From Bacteroides congonensis (GTDB lineage Bacteria; Bacteroidota; Bacteroidia; Bacteroidales; Bacteroidaceae), in contig NZ_FQXY01000007.1 of assembly GCF_900130125.1 (NCBI RefSeq), positions 310,001 through 374,000 of the forward strand: a stretch of DNA of 64,000 nucleotides, in the 5' to 3' direction. The position numbers and the translations under genes were made by a program. How positions within the stretch are numbered: the stretch's first letter is position 1; each line of letters starts with the position of its first letter. The notes beneath the pieces are model-generated. The model saw only the letters and a program-made list of their open reading frames with translations. It was not told the DNA's origin and did not search any database. This document shows positions 53,542 through 60,604 of the stretch, piece after piece.

Positions 53542-54273
53542 ATGACACTGGATTATATCTATCACAGCGGTTTTGCCATCGAAGCGGAAGGCGTGACCGT
53601 TATCATTGATTACTACAAGGATTCTTCCGAAACCGAACATAACCGGGGAATCGTACATGATTATCTGCTGCAAAGGCCGGGTAAGTTGTACGTATTGGCT
53701 ACCCATTTCCACCCCGATCACTTCAACCGTGACATATTGACGTGGAAAGAACAGCGTCCGGACATTCAATATATTTTTTCTAAAGATATTCTGAAGTCAC
53801 GACGCGCCAAAGCCGGAGATGCCGTCTATATAAAAAAAGGAGAGACATACGAGGATGACACCATCCGCATCGACGCGTTTGGTTCGACGGATGTCGGCAG
53901 TTCGTTTCTGATTCATCTTCAGGGGTGGAGCATCTTCCATGCCGGAGACTTGAACAACTGGCACTGGAGTGAAGAATCCACCGAAGCGGAGATACGAAAA
54001 GCCGACGGTGATTTCCTTGCAGAAGTTAAATATTTAAAAGAAAAAGCGCCAATCATTGATTTAGTACTGTTTCCGGTAGATCGGAGAATGGGAAAAGATT
54101 ACATGAAAGGGGCAAAACAGTTCATCGAACAAATAAAAACTACTATATTTGTGCCCATGCACTTCAGTGAAGATTATGAAGGCGGCAACGCGCTTCAAAG
54201 TTTTGCCGAAGATGCAGGATGCCGTTTTATCAGCATCACCCGTCGGGGCGAAAGTTTTGAAATTACCAAATAA
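53542..54273 (+). CDS. Metallo-beta-lactamase-fold hydrolase
   Basis: A 243-residue MBL-fold protein without a signal peptide. The metal motif THFHPDHFNRD (about 53-63) fits HxHxDH with Pro between; a second ligand appears in FHAGDLNNWHW and a late His in VPMHFSEDY. It resembles UPF0173/UlaG-like cytoplasmic hydrolases. The substrate is unknown. It is 67 bp after pdxH and 13 bp before the DUF4468 gene. Confidence 0.88.
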   Translation: MTLDYIYHSGFAIEAEGVTVIIDYYKDSSETEHNRGIVHDYLLQRPGKLYVLATHFHPDHFNRDILTWKEQRPDIQYIFSKDILKSRRAKAGDAVYIKKGETYEDDTIRIDAFGSTDVGSSFLIHLQGWSIFHAGDLNNWHWSEESTEAEIRKADGDFLAEVKYLKEKAPIIDLVLFPVDRRMGKDYMKGAKQFIEQIKTTIFVPMHFSEDYEGGNALQSFAEDAGCRFISITRRGESFEITK

Positions 54274-54286
54274 ACACATTATAATT

Positions 54287-55432
54287 ATGAATAAATTTAC
54301 GATTCTGTTTCTTACCCTGTTCCTTATGTTGCCGATGGCAATGAAGGCAGACTCTGCAAAAGACAAAAAAGATGATACGAGGTATCTTGTAGGCGCTGTT
54401 CCCGAAGTGGATGGTAAAGTAGTATTCTCCAAGGAATTCCAGATTCCCGGAATGAGTCAGGCACAAATTTTCGACACAATAACCAAGTGGATGAACGAAC
54501 GTCTGAAAGAAAACAAGAATATTGACAGCCGCGTCGTTTATTCCGACGAAGCAAAAGGAACAATTGCGGGTGTCGGTGAGGAATGGATTGTTTTCAGTTC
54601 AAGCGCTCTGTCTTTAGACCGTACATTAATCAATTATCAGATTACAGTTACCTGCAAACCGGGAAGCTGCCTCGTAGAACTGGAAAAGATACGTTTCACC
54701 TACCGTGATACGGAGAAATATAAAGCGGAAGAATGGATTACCGACAAATATGCGCTTAACAAAGCAAAGACCAAACTGGTACGCGGACTGGCTAAGTGGC
54801 GCAGAAAAACGGTAGATTTCGCAGATGATATGTTCATGGATGTAGCTGTTGCTTTCGGAGCGCCGGATACCCGTCCAAGAGCAGAGAAAAAGAAGAAGGA
54901 AGAAGAGCAAAAAGCTCCGTCCATCGTTGCAGCCGCAGGCCCGATCGTGATTGGTGGTGCAGATGCCAAGACAGATGTCAAGGTTACAACTGCCGAACCT
55001 GCTCAGAAAGTTATTCCTGCCGCAACTCTCACGCCCGCTACTCCGGCAGGCAAGGCTTCAAAAGATATGCCGGGCTATACAGAGGTTGACCTGAAGCAGA
55101 TTCCGGGCGAAGTATATGCGTTGATGGGAAGTGGAAAATTAGTTATCAGCATCGGAAAGGATGAGTTCAACATGACAAATATGACTGCCAATGCTGGTGG
55201 CGCGCTGGGTTACCAGTCAGGCAAAGCTGTCGCTTACTGCACGCTTTCGCCCGACCAGTCTTATGACGCTATCGAAAAGGCGGACAGCTATGTATTGAAA
55301 CTCTATGCTCCGAACCAAACTGTTCCTTCGGCTGTTATCGAATGTAAGAAACTTCCTTCACAAACCGCTCCGCAAGCCGGACAACCCCGCACATATGTCG
55401 GAGAGATTGTGAAACTCTTAATGAAACAATAA
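54287..55432 (+). CDS. Exported DUF4468 protein
   Basis: A 381-residue protein with a signal peptide (1-20, ending MAMKA). The N-terminal DUF4468 domain (about 35-180, TBP-like fold; phrases VVFSKEFQIPGMSQAQIFDTI, split near 55, and RFTYRDTEKYKAEEWITDKYALNK) is followed by a Lys/Glu- and Ala/Pro-rich linker (about 195-250) and a C-terminal beta-type domain rich in small residues. Start 54287 is chosen because an upstream frame reaches into the MBL gene and lacks a signal. Function unknown. Confidence 0.85.
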   Translation: MNKFTILFLTLFLMLPMAMKADSAKDKKDDTRYLVGAVPEVDGKVVFSKEFQIPGMSQAQIFDTITKWMNERLKENKNIDSRVVYSDEAKGTIAGVGEEWIVFSSSALSLDRTLINYQITVTCKPGSCLVELEKIRFTYRDTEKYKAEEWITDKYALNKAKTKLVRGLAKWRRKTVDFADDMFMDVAVAFGAPDTRPRAEKKKKEEEQKAPSIVAAAGPIVIGGADAKTDVKVTTAEPAQKVIPAATLTPATPAGKASKDMPGYTEVDLKQIPGEVYALMGSGKLVISIGKDEFNMTNMTANAGGALGYQSGKAVAYCTLSPDQSYDAIEKADSYVLKLYAPNQTVPSAVIECKKLPSQTAPQAGQPRTYVGEIVKLLMKQ

Positions 55433-55445
55433 AGAAGATAGCACA

Positions 55446-55823
55446 ATGGAAATAAAAAGTAAATTTGACCATTTTAATATCAATGTCACAAACCTGGAAC
55501 GAAGCATCGCTTTTTATGAGAAAGCGCTCGGCCTGAAAGAACATCACCGGAAGGAAGCTTCCGACGGTTCGTTCACATTAGTCTACCTGACAGACAGCGA
55601 GACAGGCTTTCTCCTTGAACTGACATGGCTGAAAGACCATACCGCTCCTTACGAACTGGGCGAGAATGAAAGCCATCTTTGTTTTCGTGTGGCCGGCGAT
55701 TATGATGCAGTCAGAGCTTATCACAAAGAAATGAACTGTGTATGTTTTGAAAATACGGCCATGGGGCTTTATTTCATTAACGATCCGGACGACTACTGGA
55801 TCGAGATACTACCACAGAAATAA
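55446..55823 (+). CDS. Glyoxalase/VOC-family protein
   Basis: A 125-residue VOC-fold protein. The metal and fold landmarks of lactoylglutathione lyase-like proteins are present: FDHFNINVTNLERSIAFYEKALGL, then FLLELTW, HLCFRV, and DPDDYWIEI near the end with the last Glu ligand. The substrate cannot be assigned. It lies 13 bp after the DUF4468 gene, and a terminator follows. Confidence 0.9.
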   Translation: MEIKSKFDHFNINVTNLERSIAFYEKALGLKEHHRKEASDGSFTLVYLTDSETGFLLELTWLKDHTAPYELGENESHLCFRVAGDYDAVRAYHKEMNCVCFENTAMGLYFINDPDDYWIEILPQK

Positions 55824-55855
55824 TTGAAAGGGCGTTAGAATATCCCAATTATAAT

Positions 55856-55891
55856 ATTCCCCCTGTTACAACTATATGTGACAGGGGGAAT
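55856..55891. terminator. Terminator after the ldhA-VOC gene group
   Basis: Fifteen-base stem ATTCCCCCTGT-ACA/TGT-ACAGGGGGAAT with one mismatch and a 6-nt loop, followed by TATTTT on the plus strand. The convergent DUF3592-like gene ends 32 bp further on. Confidence 0.85.
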
Positions 55892-55922
55892 TATTTTGGA
55901 AAGTATTTCACTCTCTTACCAG

Positions 55923-56405
55923 TCATTTAACAAATATATAGCAGACACCCAAAATACCTGCCAGAATATAAATTCCCCCAGGAAGAAACAGCCTACATAA
56001 TAATCTAGTAAAAGGCATATTAGGAAATGCGAATATTTTATCCAAACTATCCGGATTATACATGACTGTTACTTTATCTCCTATGTGAGGGGACTTTTGA
56101 GCATACAGCATATGAGACTTATTATCCGCTTCAACTACTATATCATAGCCGGCAGATTGACGATTCATTTCTTTCTCTTCACCCAGTTTATACTCCACTA
56201 TGGGATAATTTACCGTAATGACACCATTAACGCCATTCGTCCTGGTCTTAACTTCCAGATCTACTACCCTTCCTGTCACCTTCATACTGTAGCTCTCCAT
56301 AATTTGGACATATAGCATCCAGATCAGTTTTGTCTTTAGCAGGAAAATAATGCCTCTTAAAAATAGTACAATTGCCGCTATACAAATAAAAATATTGATT
56401 ATCAC
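55923..56405 (-). CDS. DUF3592-like membrane protein
   Basis: A 160-residue protein with two membrane helices (about 4-24 and 138-157) flanking a beta-rich middle (KVTGRVVDLEVKTR ... PIVEYKLGEE ... HIGDKVTVMYNPD). The phrase G-x-x-V-x-V-x-Y-x-P-x is the DUF3592 landmark. Function unknown. It is encoded 5 bp after the small basic protein gene, on the same transcript. Confidence 0.75.
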   Translation of the reverse strand: MIINIFICIAAIVLFLRGIIFLLKTKLIWMLYVQIMESYSMKVTGRVVDLEVKTRTNGVNGVITVNYPIVEYKLGEEKEMNRQSAGYDIVVEADNKSHMLYAQKSPHIGDKVTVMYNPDSLDKIFAFPNMPFTRLLCRLFLPGGIYILAGILGVCYIFVK

Positions 56406-56410
56406 GATGT

Positions 56411-56596
56411 TTATTTTTTGTGTCGATTTGCTCTTTTCTTCCGGATATCTGCTTTCATTTTCGCAGCTCCCGAACCATGTTGTCCTCGGATATAGGTTGC
56501 TTTCTTCGCCTTTGTCTTCACTTTTTCCTCTTCTTTGGGCTTATCTTTCTTACCTTTAAAGACGATTCCACCCATGATTGCTTCTTCAATACTCAT
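56411..56596 (-). CDS. Small basic protein of unknown function
   Basis: A 61-residue Lys-rich protein (MSIEEAIMGGIVFKGK start, RKKRANRHKK end), without Cys or signal peptide. The basic tail suggests nucleic-acid or ribosome contact, but no family is recognised. Start 56596 is preferred to 56620, since the promoter motif at 56632-56639 places transcription near 56625. It is followed by the DUF3592-like gene. Confidence 0.65.
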   Translation of the reverse strand: MSIEEAIMGGIVFKGKKDKPKEEEKVKTKAKKATYIRGQHGSGAAKMKADIRKKRANRHKK

Positions 56597-56631
56597 ATAA
56601 TATACATTATTAATATTCACATTTACATGTG

Positions 56632-56639
56632 CAAAGATA
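56632..56639 (-). promoter_or_regulatory. Bacteroides -7 element before the small basic protein gene
   Basis: TATCTTTG on the minus strand, 35 nt before the start codon at 56596. Divergent from the element at 56661-56668. Confidence 0.6.
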
Positions 56640-56660
56640 ATCCTTTTCTACGGATTTATT

Positions 56661-56668
56661 TATCTTTG
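56661..56668 (+). promoter_or_regulatory. Bacteroides -7 element before the methyltransferase gene
   Basis: TATCTTTG, 26 nt before the start codon at 56695. Confidence 0.6.
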
Positions 56669-56694
56669 TCGACTAAAACAATATGTAACCTCCA

Positions 56695-57426
56695 ATGGCA
56701 ACAACAATTCTCTCCGCAGAAAGGGATCCGATGGGAACCGCTATTTCTGATTATTTCAACCATCGCAGAGCCGACCGCTTGCGGGTATTTTCATCTCAAT
56801 TCGAAGAAGATGTGATTCCCGTCAAGGAATTATTCCGCAATATCCAGTCCATGCCTGTACTGGAACGAACCGCTCTGCAAATGGCTACAGGACGGATATT
56901 GGATGTTGGTGCAGGAAGTGGCTGCCATGCATTGGCACTTCAGGAAATGGGAAAAGAGGTATGTGCCATTGATATTTCTCCGCTATCTGTCGAAGTAATG
57001 AAACAGCGGGGAGTCAATGATGTTCGTCTTACCAATCTTTTTGACGGGACATTTACTGAAACGTTTGATTCTGTCCTGATGCTGATGAATGGTTCGGGAA
57101 TTATCGGAAAACTAAGTAATATGCCCGATTTCTTCCGGCGAATGAAATGTATCCTTCGTCCCGGCGGATGTATATGGATGGATTCCAGCGATCTGCGTTA
57201 TCTTTTCGAGGAAGAGGATGGCAGTATAGTGATTGATTTGGCCGGAGATTATTACGGGGAAATTGATTTTCAGATGCAATACAAGGATGTGAAAGGAGAA
57301 CCATTCGACTGGTTATATGTCGATTTCCAGACACTTAGCTTATATGCGTCCGAATATGGTTTTAAAGCCGAACTGGTAAAAGAAGGAAAACATTACGATT
57401 ATTTGGCAAAGCTAAGTCTTGCCTGA
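56695..57426 (+). CDS. SAM-dependent class I methyltransferase
   Basis: A 243-residue soluble enzyme. Motif I ILDVGAGSGCHALAL (about 68-82) binds SAM, an acidic motif II follows (VCAIDIS), and DSVLMLMNGSG fits motif IV. The substrate is unknown; the family is wide (UbiE/ubiquinone-type and others). A palindrome array starts 15 nt after the stop. Confidence 0.88.
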   Translation: MATTILSAERDPMGTAISDYFNHRRADRLRVFSSQFEEDVIPVKELFRNIQSMPVLERTALQMATGRILDVGAGSGCHALALQEMGKEVCAIDISPLSVEVMKQRGVNDVRLTNLFDGTFTETFDSVLMLMNGSGIIGKLSNMPDFFRRMKCILRPGGCIWMDSSDLRYLFEEEDGSIVIDLAGDYYGEIDFQMQYKDVKGEPFDWLYVDFQTLSLYASEYGFKAELVKEGKHYDYLAKLSLA

Positions 57427-57441
57427 ATAGCCCATGAGGAA

Positions 57442-57520
57442 ATAGTGACGGTATGCAGTCAGGATAGTGTCGCTATATAACAGAAATAGTGACGCCATCC
57501 CGATGAGATAGCGTCACTAT
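57442..57520. repeat. 22-bp-period palindrome array, ATAG-N5-CTAT type
   Basis: Four 13-bp interrupted palindromes start at 57442, 57464, 57486 and 57508, exactly 22 bp apart: ATAGTGACGGTAT, ATAGTGTCGCTAT, ATAGTGACGCCAT and ATAGCGTCACTAT. Linkers are 9 bp and unrelated. The last two units also pair with each other as a 14-bp stem (57482-57495 with 57511-57524), which could end transcription of both convergent neighbours. The geometry equals that of the arrays at 17241 and 45011; the sequence does not. Confidence 0.85.
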
Positions 57521-57524
57521 TTCT
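57482..57524. terminator. Strong hairpin between convergent genes
   Basis: Perfect 14-bp stem AGAAATAGTGACGC/GCGTCACTATTTCT with a 15-nt loop, made from units 3 and 4 of the palindrome array. It is flanked by ATATGATATAA on one side and TGTTATATAGC on the other. Placed 34 bp from the TlpA-like stop. Confidence 0.6.
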
Positions 57525-57557
57525 ATATGATATAATCCGCTGAAGAATAGCTGTATA

Positions 57558-58160
57558 TTACTTCAGCATTTCATTAATCATCTGCACAAGGGAAGCAAAC
57601 TCTTCTTCATTATACAAACGAGTCAACTTTACAATTCTTCCTTCTTTATCTATCAATACATTTCTCGTTATGCCGGATTCACGCAATGCATATTTCGCAA
57701 AAATATCAGCTCCCGGATCTAGTCCCAACGGATAGGTGACGCCTGTAGATTTAGCAAAGGCAAGTACTTTGTCAAGTGGTTCGTCACGGTCGATACCAAT
57801 CAATGCGAAGTCAGTATTGTCCTTATGTTTCAGCCAGATGTCTTTTTCAATAAACGGCATTTCTTTACGACACACACCACACCAGCTTGCCGTAAACTGT
57901 AACATTACGACTTTACCCCGAAGTGAGGACAAACTTACTTGTTTGCCATCGGTCAGCGTAATCGTGAAATCGGGAGCCGTCTCTCCTACCCGAACGATAT
58001 ATCCTGTACTATCCGCTTCGACTGTCAATGCTTCCGAAGCTACTTCCACACTGTCTCTTGTAGCCTCAGCACTCACCGCCCCTTTCTTCTGACCGGAACA
58101 TGCCAATATACTTATGGCGAGAAACGCCATACCACATACATTCATAATTTTCTTTTTCAT
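57558..58160 (-). CDS. TlpA/ResA-like thioredoxin-fold lipoprotein
   Basis: A 200-residue periplasmic thiol-disulfide protein. Its lipobox ILAC (Cys about 21) is followed by an Ala/Glu/Ser linker and the AhpC/TSA-thioredoxin domain with active site WCGVC (about 95-99) and cis-Pro region YPLGLDPGA. It likely reduces or isomerises exported cysteine proteins. The start at 58160 gives a compact signal; an in-frame ATG exists at 58175. A TATATTTG -7 motif lies at 58187-58194. Confidence 0.88.
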   Translation of the reverse strand: MKKKIMNVCGMAFLAISILACSGQKKGAVSAEATRDSVEVASEALTVEADSTGYIVRVGETAPDFTITLTDGKQVSLSSLRGKVVMLQFTASWCGVCRKEMPFIEKDIWLKHKDNTDFALIGIDRDEPLDKVLAFAKSTGVTYPLGLDPGADIFAKYALRESGITRNVLIDKEGRIVKLTRLYNEEEFASLVQMINEMLK

Positions 58161-58186
58161 CTTCTTATCAATCATTAGTGAGACTG

Positions 58187-58194
58187 CAAATATA
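58187..58194 (-). promoter_or_regulatory. Bacteroides -7 element before the TlpA-like gene
   Basis: TATATTTG on the minus strand, 26 nt before the start codon at 58160. Confidence 0.45.
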
Positions 58195-58212
58195 AAAAAA
58201 GTGCGTGAGGTA

Positions 58213-58243
58213 TTTGCATTTTTAAAAGAATTTCATACCTTTG
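58213..58243 (+). promoter_or_regulatory. Promoter of tRNA-Thr
   Basis: TTTG at 58213-58216, a 19-bp spacer, TACCTTTG at 58236-58243: a full -33/-7 match, 20 nt before the tRNA. Confidence 0.75.
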
Positions 58244-58263
58244 CACCCGCAAAAGAAAATAAC

Positions 58264-58337
58264 GCCTCTTTAGCTCAGTTGGCCAGAGCACGTGATTTGT
58301 AATCTCGGGGTCGTTGGTTCGAATCCGACAAGAGGCT
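58264..58337 (+). tRNA. tRNA-Thr (anticodon TGT)
   Basis: A 74-nt cloverleaf: acceptor GCCTCTT/AAGAGGC, D stem GCTC/GAGC, anticodon arm CGTGA-TTTGTAA-TCTCG (one T-T mismatch) with TGT at the anticodon, and T arm GTTGG-TTCGAAT-CCGAC. CCA is not encoded. It borders the accessory stretch to its right. Confidence 0.95.
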
Positions 58338-58347
58338 CTTCAAAGTA

Positions 58348-58384
58348 AATGCTGTTTATCATCAGATAAACAGCATTTTTTATA
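58348..58384 (+). terminator. Terminator after tRNA-Thr
   Basis: Thirteen-base perfect stem AATGCTGTTTATC/GATAAACAGCATT with a 4-nt loop, then TTTTTAT. Confidence 0.85.
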
Positions 58385-58516
58385 CCGCCCAAAAGTGGAA
58401 GAGGATACTGCCGCATAAAGTATGCCTTTTATACGATTCATGGATACATTCAACTAATTTCTGATATATTTCGATACAAAGATAACGAAAGAATCAGACA
58501 TCCCCAGTCACATACT

Positions 58517-59170
58517 TTAATACTTTTCAATAATTGTATTTCCGAAGATATCTTTCTTAATAATCTTCCTATTTCCCTTGCTATCTTCTATTATTTGGTT
58601 ACCAAAAATATCTTTCTTAATAGTTGTCCTATTACCCTTATTATCCTCGATTATGGTATTACCAAAGATATCTTCCTTCACTGTCTTCCGATTACCTTTA
58701 TTGTCTTCGATAATGGTATTTCCAAAAATATCTTCCCGGACAGTTTTTCTATTACCATTATTGTCCTCGATTATGGTATTCCCAAAAATATCTTCTCTTA
58801 CAGTCTTGCGGTTACCCTCATTATCTTCAATAATGGTATTTCCAAAAATATATTCCCGAATAGTTTTTCTATTACCCTTATTATCTTCGATTGTAATATT
58901 CCCTAAAATATCTTCTCTTACAGTCTTTCGGTTGCCTTTATCATCCTCAATAGTAAGGTTTCCAAAGATGTCTTTCTTGACTGTTTTTCTATTACCTCTA
59001 TCATCCTCAATGATAATATTTCCCAAGATGTCTTTCTTGACTGTTCTCTTTCCCTGATCGCCCATCGAATATTCGTGATTCTCCTCGACAGCCCTTGCAC
59101 CATAGCTCTTTGTCATATAAGGAGCTAAAACAAACTGTGCAGCAAATAGAATGAATAAAATCTTTTTCAT
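58517..59170 (-). CDS. Secreted protein of tandem 20-residue repeats
   Basis: A 217-residue protein: signal peptide (about 1-24), 20 unique residues, then eight full 20-residue repeats and a partial ninth (58520-59038, a 60-bp DNA repeat). The consensus unit is K/R-E/K-D-I-F-G-N-T-I-I-E-D-N-K-G-N-R-K-T-V. Alternating hydrophobic residues and G-N turns suggest a stack of short beta-hairpins (solenoid). Repeats near the C-terminal half are the most alike, as expected from recent duplication. I do not recognise the family. Start 59170 is set by the signal peptide and by the -7 motif at 59193-59200. Confidence 0.8.
   Translation of the reverse strand: MKKILFILFAAQFVLAPYMTKSYGARAVEENHEYSMGDQGKRTVKKDILGNIIIEDDRGNRKTVKKDIFGNLTIEDDKGNRKTVREDILGNITIEDNKGNRKTIREYIFGNTIIEDNEGNRKTVREDIFGNTIIEDNNGNRKTVREDIFGNTIIEDNKGNRKTVKEDIFGNTIIEDNKGNRTTIKKDIFGNQIIEDSKGNRKIIKKDIFGNTIIEKY
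58520..59038 (-). repeat. 60-bp tandem repeat within the secreted repeat protein
   Basis: Eight complete 60-bp units and one of 39 bp, all in frame. A copy-number change would add or remove whole 20-residue modules without frameshift. Confidence 0.9.
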
Positions 59171-59192
59171 AATGTTTTCTTTTGGTTTACTA

Positions 59193-59200
59193 CAAAAGTA
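59193..59200 (-). promoter_or_regulatory. Bacteroides -7 element before the repeat-protein gene
   Basis: TACTTTTG on the minus strand, 22 nt before the start codon at 59170. Confidence 0.5.
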
Positions 59201-59329
59201 ACACAGGAAAATCATACTTAATTAGTGAATCCTATAATCGTCAATAGGGAAAAACCTAAAAATTATTTAGTATTTTTACAAGAAAATCCGCTTTTTACTA
59301 AAAGCGAATGAACAACTTAAAATGAGTTT

Positions 59330-59839
59330 ATGATAAATAAGAGCAGAATTGAATTAAAACCTCTAACGGAAAAAGACATTCCATTATTCGATAAATGGCT
59401 GGACAAGGAATATATCAAAAAATGGTTTGGAGAAAAAGAGGACTGGCTAAACGAGATAAACGAAAGAAATGGAAAATATAGTTTCATAAAACATCTTATT
59501 GTTTACTGCAATAACAGGAAAATTGGATACTGCCTCTACACTGATTGTTTTTATTTAAAAGATCTGGAGGATGAGAAACACGACTTCAAGGAATTATATG
59601 GAGACATTACAGAAAAAAATCACACATACGAAATCGGCTATCTGATTGGTGAAGAAGAATATTTGAATAAGGGTATCGGCAAAAGAATCATTCAACTTCT
59701 GGAAGAAAAAATTATTCAAATCGGTGGCAAAGAAATAGCCGCAGATCCTTCTGAAGAAAACATAATCTCAATAAAAGCATTATTAAACAATGGATTTACC
59801 AAGAAAAACGATGGAAACTATAGAAAAACAATAAATTAA
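59330..59839 (+). CDS. GNAT acetyltransferase, AAC(6')-like
   Basis: A 169-residue acetyltransferase of the RimJ/AAC(6') group: LKPLTEKDIPLFDKWLDKEYIKKWFG, split near residue 20, with a late acetyl-CoA loop EYLNKGIGKRIIQLL (about 120-134). Aminoglycoside 6'-acetyltransferases share this start pattern, but small-molecule, peptide or ribosomal protein substrates are equally possible. Codon use is A/T-rich, unlike the core genes to the left. First of three GNAT genes here. Confidence 0.82.
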   Translation: MINKSRIELKPLTEKDIPLFDKWLDKEYIKKWFGEKEDWLNEINERNGKYSFIKHLIVYCNNRKIGYCLYTDCFYLKDLEDEKHDFKELYGDITEKNHTYEIGYLIGEEEYLNKGIGKRIIQLLEEKIIQIGGKEIAADPSEENIISIKALLNNGFTKKNDGNYRKTIN

Positions 59840-60093
59840 AAACAAATAGAGAAATTCAGGAAAGCGGTGTCCCCAAAAGAATGGGGGATGCTCGCACAAG
59901 AATATTTCGGGTCTTGTGGCAGCAGGCATGCCAAAAGCTATTGCTGATAATCGAAAAATGAATTAACTTCTAAAACTGTTAGCCACATAAGAAAAAAATA
60001 CTTAATAAAGAAAAAGCTTGAATTATTTCAATGTTTTTCTTCTTCCATTTGCCTAATATTGCAATTTCATTATATAAAACAATCTAAAAGCAT

Positions 60094-60588
60094 ATGAACC
60101 AAAATATGAAAAGAGACTTTACAATCAGAGTAGCGCAGCAACCAGATGTTATTGCGCTGAGAGATTTATACAAGAATACAGTACTTGAAGTAAACAGGCG
60201 TGATTACTCACAGGAAGAAGTGGAAGACTGGGCATCCTGTGGAGATGACCTCGCTAAAATAAAAGGGATGATAGAGACGCACTATTTTATTGTGGCTGTT
60301 GACCAACAATCGCAGATCGTCGGCTTTTCATCCATTACACCGCAAGGTTATTTACACTCCATGTTCATTCACAAGGATTTTCAGGGTAAAGGCATTGCCA
60401 CTATGCTCTTGAAAGAAATAGAGCGGTATGCAATTGCAGAGGGGATTAAGCAAATCACATCAGAAGTGAGTATAACAGCCCGTCCTTTCTTTGAAAAATC
60501 CGGCTACATAGTGAAAGTGGAGCAAAAGCGCAGGGCTAATCAATGTTGTCTAACTAACTTCTGGATGGCAAAAGATCTGGATAAATAA
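60094..60588 (+). CDS. GNAT acetyltransferase
   Basis: A 164-residue single-domain acetyltransferase. The acetyl-CoA motif is HSMFIHKDFQGKGIATMLLKEIE (about 90-112), with SARPFFEKSGY-type ending seen as ITARPFFEKSGYIVKVEQKR. The pattern is that of the YafP/PhnO-like general GNATs. Substrate unknown. Met5 is an alternative start. It lies 16 bp before the double-GNAT gene and is probably cotranscribed. Confidence 0.88.
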   Translation: MNQNMKRDFTIRVAQQPDVIALRDLYKNTVLEVNRRDYSQEEVEDWASCGDDLAKIKGMIETHYFIVAVDQQSQIVGFSSITPQGYLHSMFIHKDFQGKGIATMLLKEIERYAIAEGIKQITSEVSITARPFFEKSGYIVKVEQKRRANQCCLTNFWMAKDLDK

Positions 60589-60604
60589 AATAAGGGGTTA
60601 TAAC

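Noticed and set aside
58578..59057. Plus-strand frame of 159 codons over the repeat protein
   Set aside because: It is the antisense of the 60-bp repeat; the minus-strand frame has a signal peptide and promoter.
59890..59965. Remnant gene between the first two GNAT genes
   Set aside because: A frame ending in GMPKAIADNRKMN looks gene-like, but it is too short to assign and has no start.
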